DNA of 38,810 nucleotides. Origin: an uncultured PS1 clade bacterium (GTDB taxonomy: Bacteria; Pseudomonadota; Alphaproteobacteria; MED-G09). A program made the position numbers and the translations under genes. The stretch covers positions 1-38,810 of the forward strand of contig CACLNZ010000008.1 of the NCBI GenBank assembly GCA_902608415.1, written 5' to 3'. Under the pieces are notes generated by a model. That model had not been told where the DNA came from and ran no database searches. It worked only from the letters and a program-made list of their open reading frames with translations. Positions 36,951-38,810 of this stretch are shown piece by piece (position 1 is the stretch's first letter; every line of letters starts with the position of its first letter).

Positions 36951-37939
36951 GACATAATTAATTTCCTGACTAAATCAATTTCTGTTTCAGAGGATCTTCT
37001 TCCTATAGAGGCTCTATCAATAGATTTATCGAATCCAGATCGATAAATTTCAATCATATTTAAGCACATAATTCCCCATTTTAATGTTCCTAAGACTTCC
37101 CAAAATTTTAATCTTTCTTTATCAAGCTTTTTACCTAAAACTTTTTCATATGATATATACATATCTTCTCTCTCGCCAAAACCTCCAACAGGAAGCTCTA
37201 TCTTATTAAATCTCCAACTATTTACACAAATCCAGGATAAATCTTCATAAGGATCACCTATATGAAATAATTCCCAATCTAAAACCCCAGGAATTAAATT
37301 ATCATTAGATATTATTAAATTTCCATTCCTAAAATCTCCATGTATTAATTTTTTAGTAATTTTTTTCGGAATATTGTCCTTAAGCCAACTAATTGTATAA
37401 TCAAATACAGGTATATTTTGATTATGGGCTTTATAAACTTCTTCATATTTTAATAATTCATCTTCTGCTTCTGATATTTTAATATTATCAAATTTTGATA
37501 TTGGAATTTTATGGATATTTGCAATGATTTCACCACACTTTTTTGCAAGTTTTGGTCTAATCATTTTAAATTTATCACTATTGACTATTCTATTGCCTAA
37601 TGTTTCTCCCTCTATATATTCCATAAAGAAACCTTTTCCAATATTCTTATCGTTTATAACTTCGATAATTTTAGGAACAGGAACATTATAATCATTAGCA
37701 ATATTCATTACTTTTGCTTCATCAATTATATCAACAAAATTACTGCTTTCTTCATCTTTAAGGTTTCCTCCAGGAGTTCTTCGGAAGACTATTTTCTTTT
37801 TATTTTTTTTTGTATTAAGAATTATCTTCCAAGACTCATTACTTGAACCTCCTGAAAGTCGTGAAATATCTTCAATAGATATAAAATCAGGAATAAAATC
37901 AGTTATAATTTCACTTAATATTTTTTGTAAGTTTTCCAT
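36947..37939 (-). CDS. APH-fold phosphotransferase (ACAD10 N-terminal-like)
   Basis: LSGGSSNESWKI; FFMEYIEGET; KLIHGDFRNGNLIISNDNLIPGVLDWELFHIGDPYEDLSW. Confidence 0.93.
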   Translation of the reverse strand: MENLQKILSEIITDFIPDFISIEDISRLSGGSSNESWKIILNTKKNKKKIVFRRTPGGNLKDEESSNFVDIIDEAKVMNIANDYNVPVPKIIEVINDKNIGKGFFMEYIEGETLGNRIVNSDKFKMIRPKLAKKCGEIIANIHKIPISKFDNIKISEAEDELLKYEEVYKAHNQNIPVFDYTISWLKDNIPKKITKKLIHGDFRNGNLIISNDNLIPGVLDWELFHIGDPYEDLSWICVNSWRFNKIELPVGGFGEREDMYISYEKVLGKKLDKERLKFWEVLGTLKWGIMCLNMIEIYRSGFDKSIDRASIGRRSSETEIDLVRKLIMS

Positions 37940-37996
37940 TATGAAAAAATGTTAAAATACTATTATCTATAATTATTTTTATGCTACAAGGTAAAT

Positions 37997-38626
37997 ATGT
38001 CTAATGATACACAACAAAAAATATCTTTAATCAGAAGATTACGAACTTATTTCTTAACTGGTTTAGTTGTCGCTGCCCCAATTGCTATAACTATATGGGT
38101 AGCTATCTGGTTTATCGAAAGTGTTGATTCTTGGTTTTCACCATTTATACCAAACGCACTACAAGACTCTCCTTATAGTTTACCGGGAATTGGAGTTATT
38201 GCTTCATTATTTATTTTAACTGGTCTTGGTGCTTTAACAGCTAACATTTTTGGAAAAACAATTCTTCAATTTGGAGAAAGTCTTTTAGATAGAGTTCCGG
38301 TTATAAGAAATATATACGGCGCTCTTAAACAAATATTTGAAACTGTTGCTACACAATCTAATAAGAATTTTAAGGGTGTTGTCTTATTTGAGTATCCTAG
38401 AAAAGATATTTGGGCGCTTGGTTTCGTTACTACTGATGCCAAAGGCGAAATAGCAGATAAAAAGGGTGATGACCTATTATGTATTTTTGCTCCAACGACA
38501 CCTAATCCAACATCTGGTTATTTATTATTTGTACCACGTGAAGATACAATTCAAATGGATATGTCAGTTGAGGAGGCCGCTAAATTGATTATATCTGCTG
38601 GAATTGTTGTTCCAGATCAGGATTAA
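37997..38626 (+). CDS. DUF502 membrane protein
   Basis: RRLRTYFLTGLVVAAPIAITIWVAIWFI; DRVPVIRNIYGALKQIFET. Confidence 0.95.
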   Translation: MSNDTQQKISLIRRLRTYFLTGLVVAAPIAITIWVAIWFIESVDSWFSPFIPNALQDSPYSLPGIGVIASLFILTGLGALTANIFGKTILQFGESLLDRVPVIRNIYGALKQIFETVATQSNKNFKGVVLFEYPRKDIWALGFVTTDAKGEIADKKGDDLLCIFAPTTPNPTSGYLLFVPREDTIQMDMSVEEAAKLIISAGIVVPDQD

Positions 38627-38810
38627 CCTGCATCAAGATATTTTAAAGCCTCATCTTTGCTAAATAATTGAAGCAGTAATCTTATATTTTTGTTTAGTCC
38701 GTTATTCTCTACAATTTTTTTGGCATTTTTATTTGCCAAATCAAGTAAGTCATTATCTTCGTTAAGATTGGCCATTTTAAAAATATGAAAACCTGATTGT
38801 CTAGTTCCTA
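38623..38810 (-). CDS. recG: ATP-dependent DNA helicase RecG, C-terminal part (truncated by window end)
   Basis: Reverse strand reads GTRQSGFHIFKMANLNEDNDLLDLANKNAKKIVENNGLNKNIRLLLQLFSKDEALKYLDAG*; GTRQSG..F..ANL..D..LL is the RecG C-terminus. Not in the ORF track. Confidence 0.88.
   Translation of the reverse strand, partial: GTRQSGFHIFKMANLNEDNDLLDLANKNAKKIVENNGLNKNIRLLLQLFSKDEALKYLDAG

Overview
AT-rich (low-GC), gene-dense bacterial chromosome segment. The gene content looks like a marine, probably alphaproteobacterial, lineage; that placement is inference from synteny (ssb-gyrA-coaD-PPIase-queA-tgt; DUF502 convergent with recG) and is not proven. The left (1-6.4 kb) and middle (17.5-22.4 kb) parts are housekeeping: ssb 3' end, gyrA, coaD, cyclophilin PPIase, queA, tgt, acyltransferase, rhomboid, glmU, glmS. 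A tRNA-Lys(UUU) gene at 6490-6565 is followed by an accessory-looking stretch (about 6.6-17 kb) of NTF2/SnoaL-like proteins, a rhodanese fusion, CspA, a GST, a DCC/DUF393 oxidoreductase, a signal-peptide-bearing methyltransferase and many very small ORFs, most of which are below the length cut-off of the supplied ORF track. These include a 28-aa ORF with 11 cysteines. The 22.5-33 kb part contains an orphan HsdR_N-like nuclease, GFA, MerC, a CREST/ceramidase-like membrane protein and a divergent iron/nickel locus. That locus pairs a TonB receptor, HPGHHH mini-protein, Ni-SOD (sodN) and its protease (sodX) on the minus strand with hmuTUV-hutZ-like genes on the plus strand, around a 21-bp perfect palindrome matching a Fur box. 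The right end has an HMG-CoA-synthase-like/DUF35 fusion next to an SCP-x-type thiolase, a DUF6285-like/phosphotransferase pair, DUF502 and the 3' end of recG. No CRISPR array, rRNA, integrase or transposase was seen.
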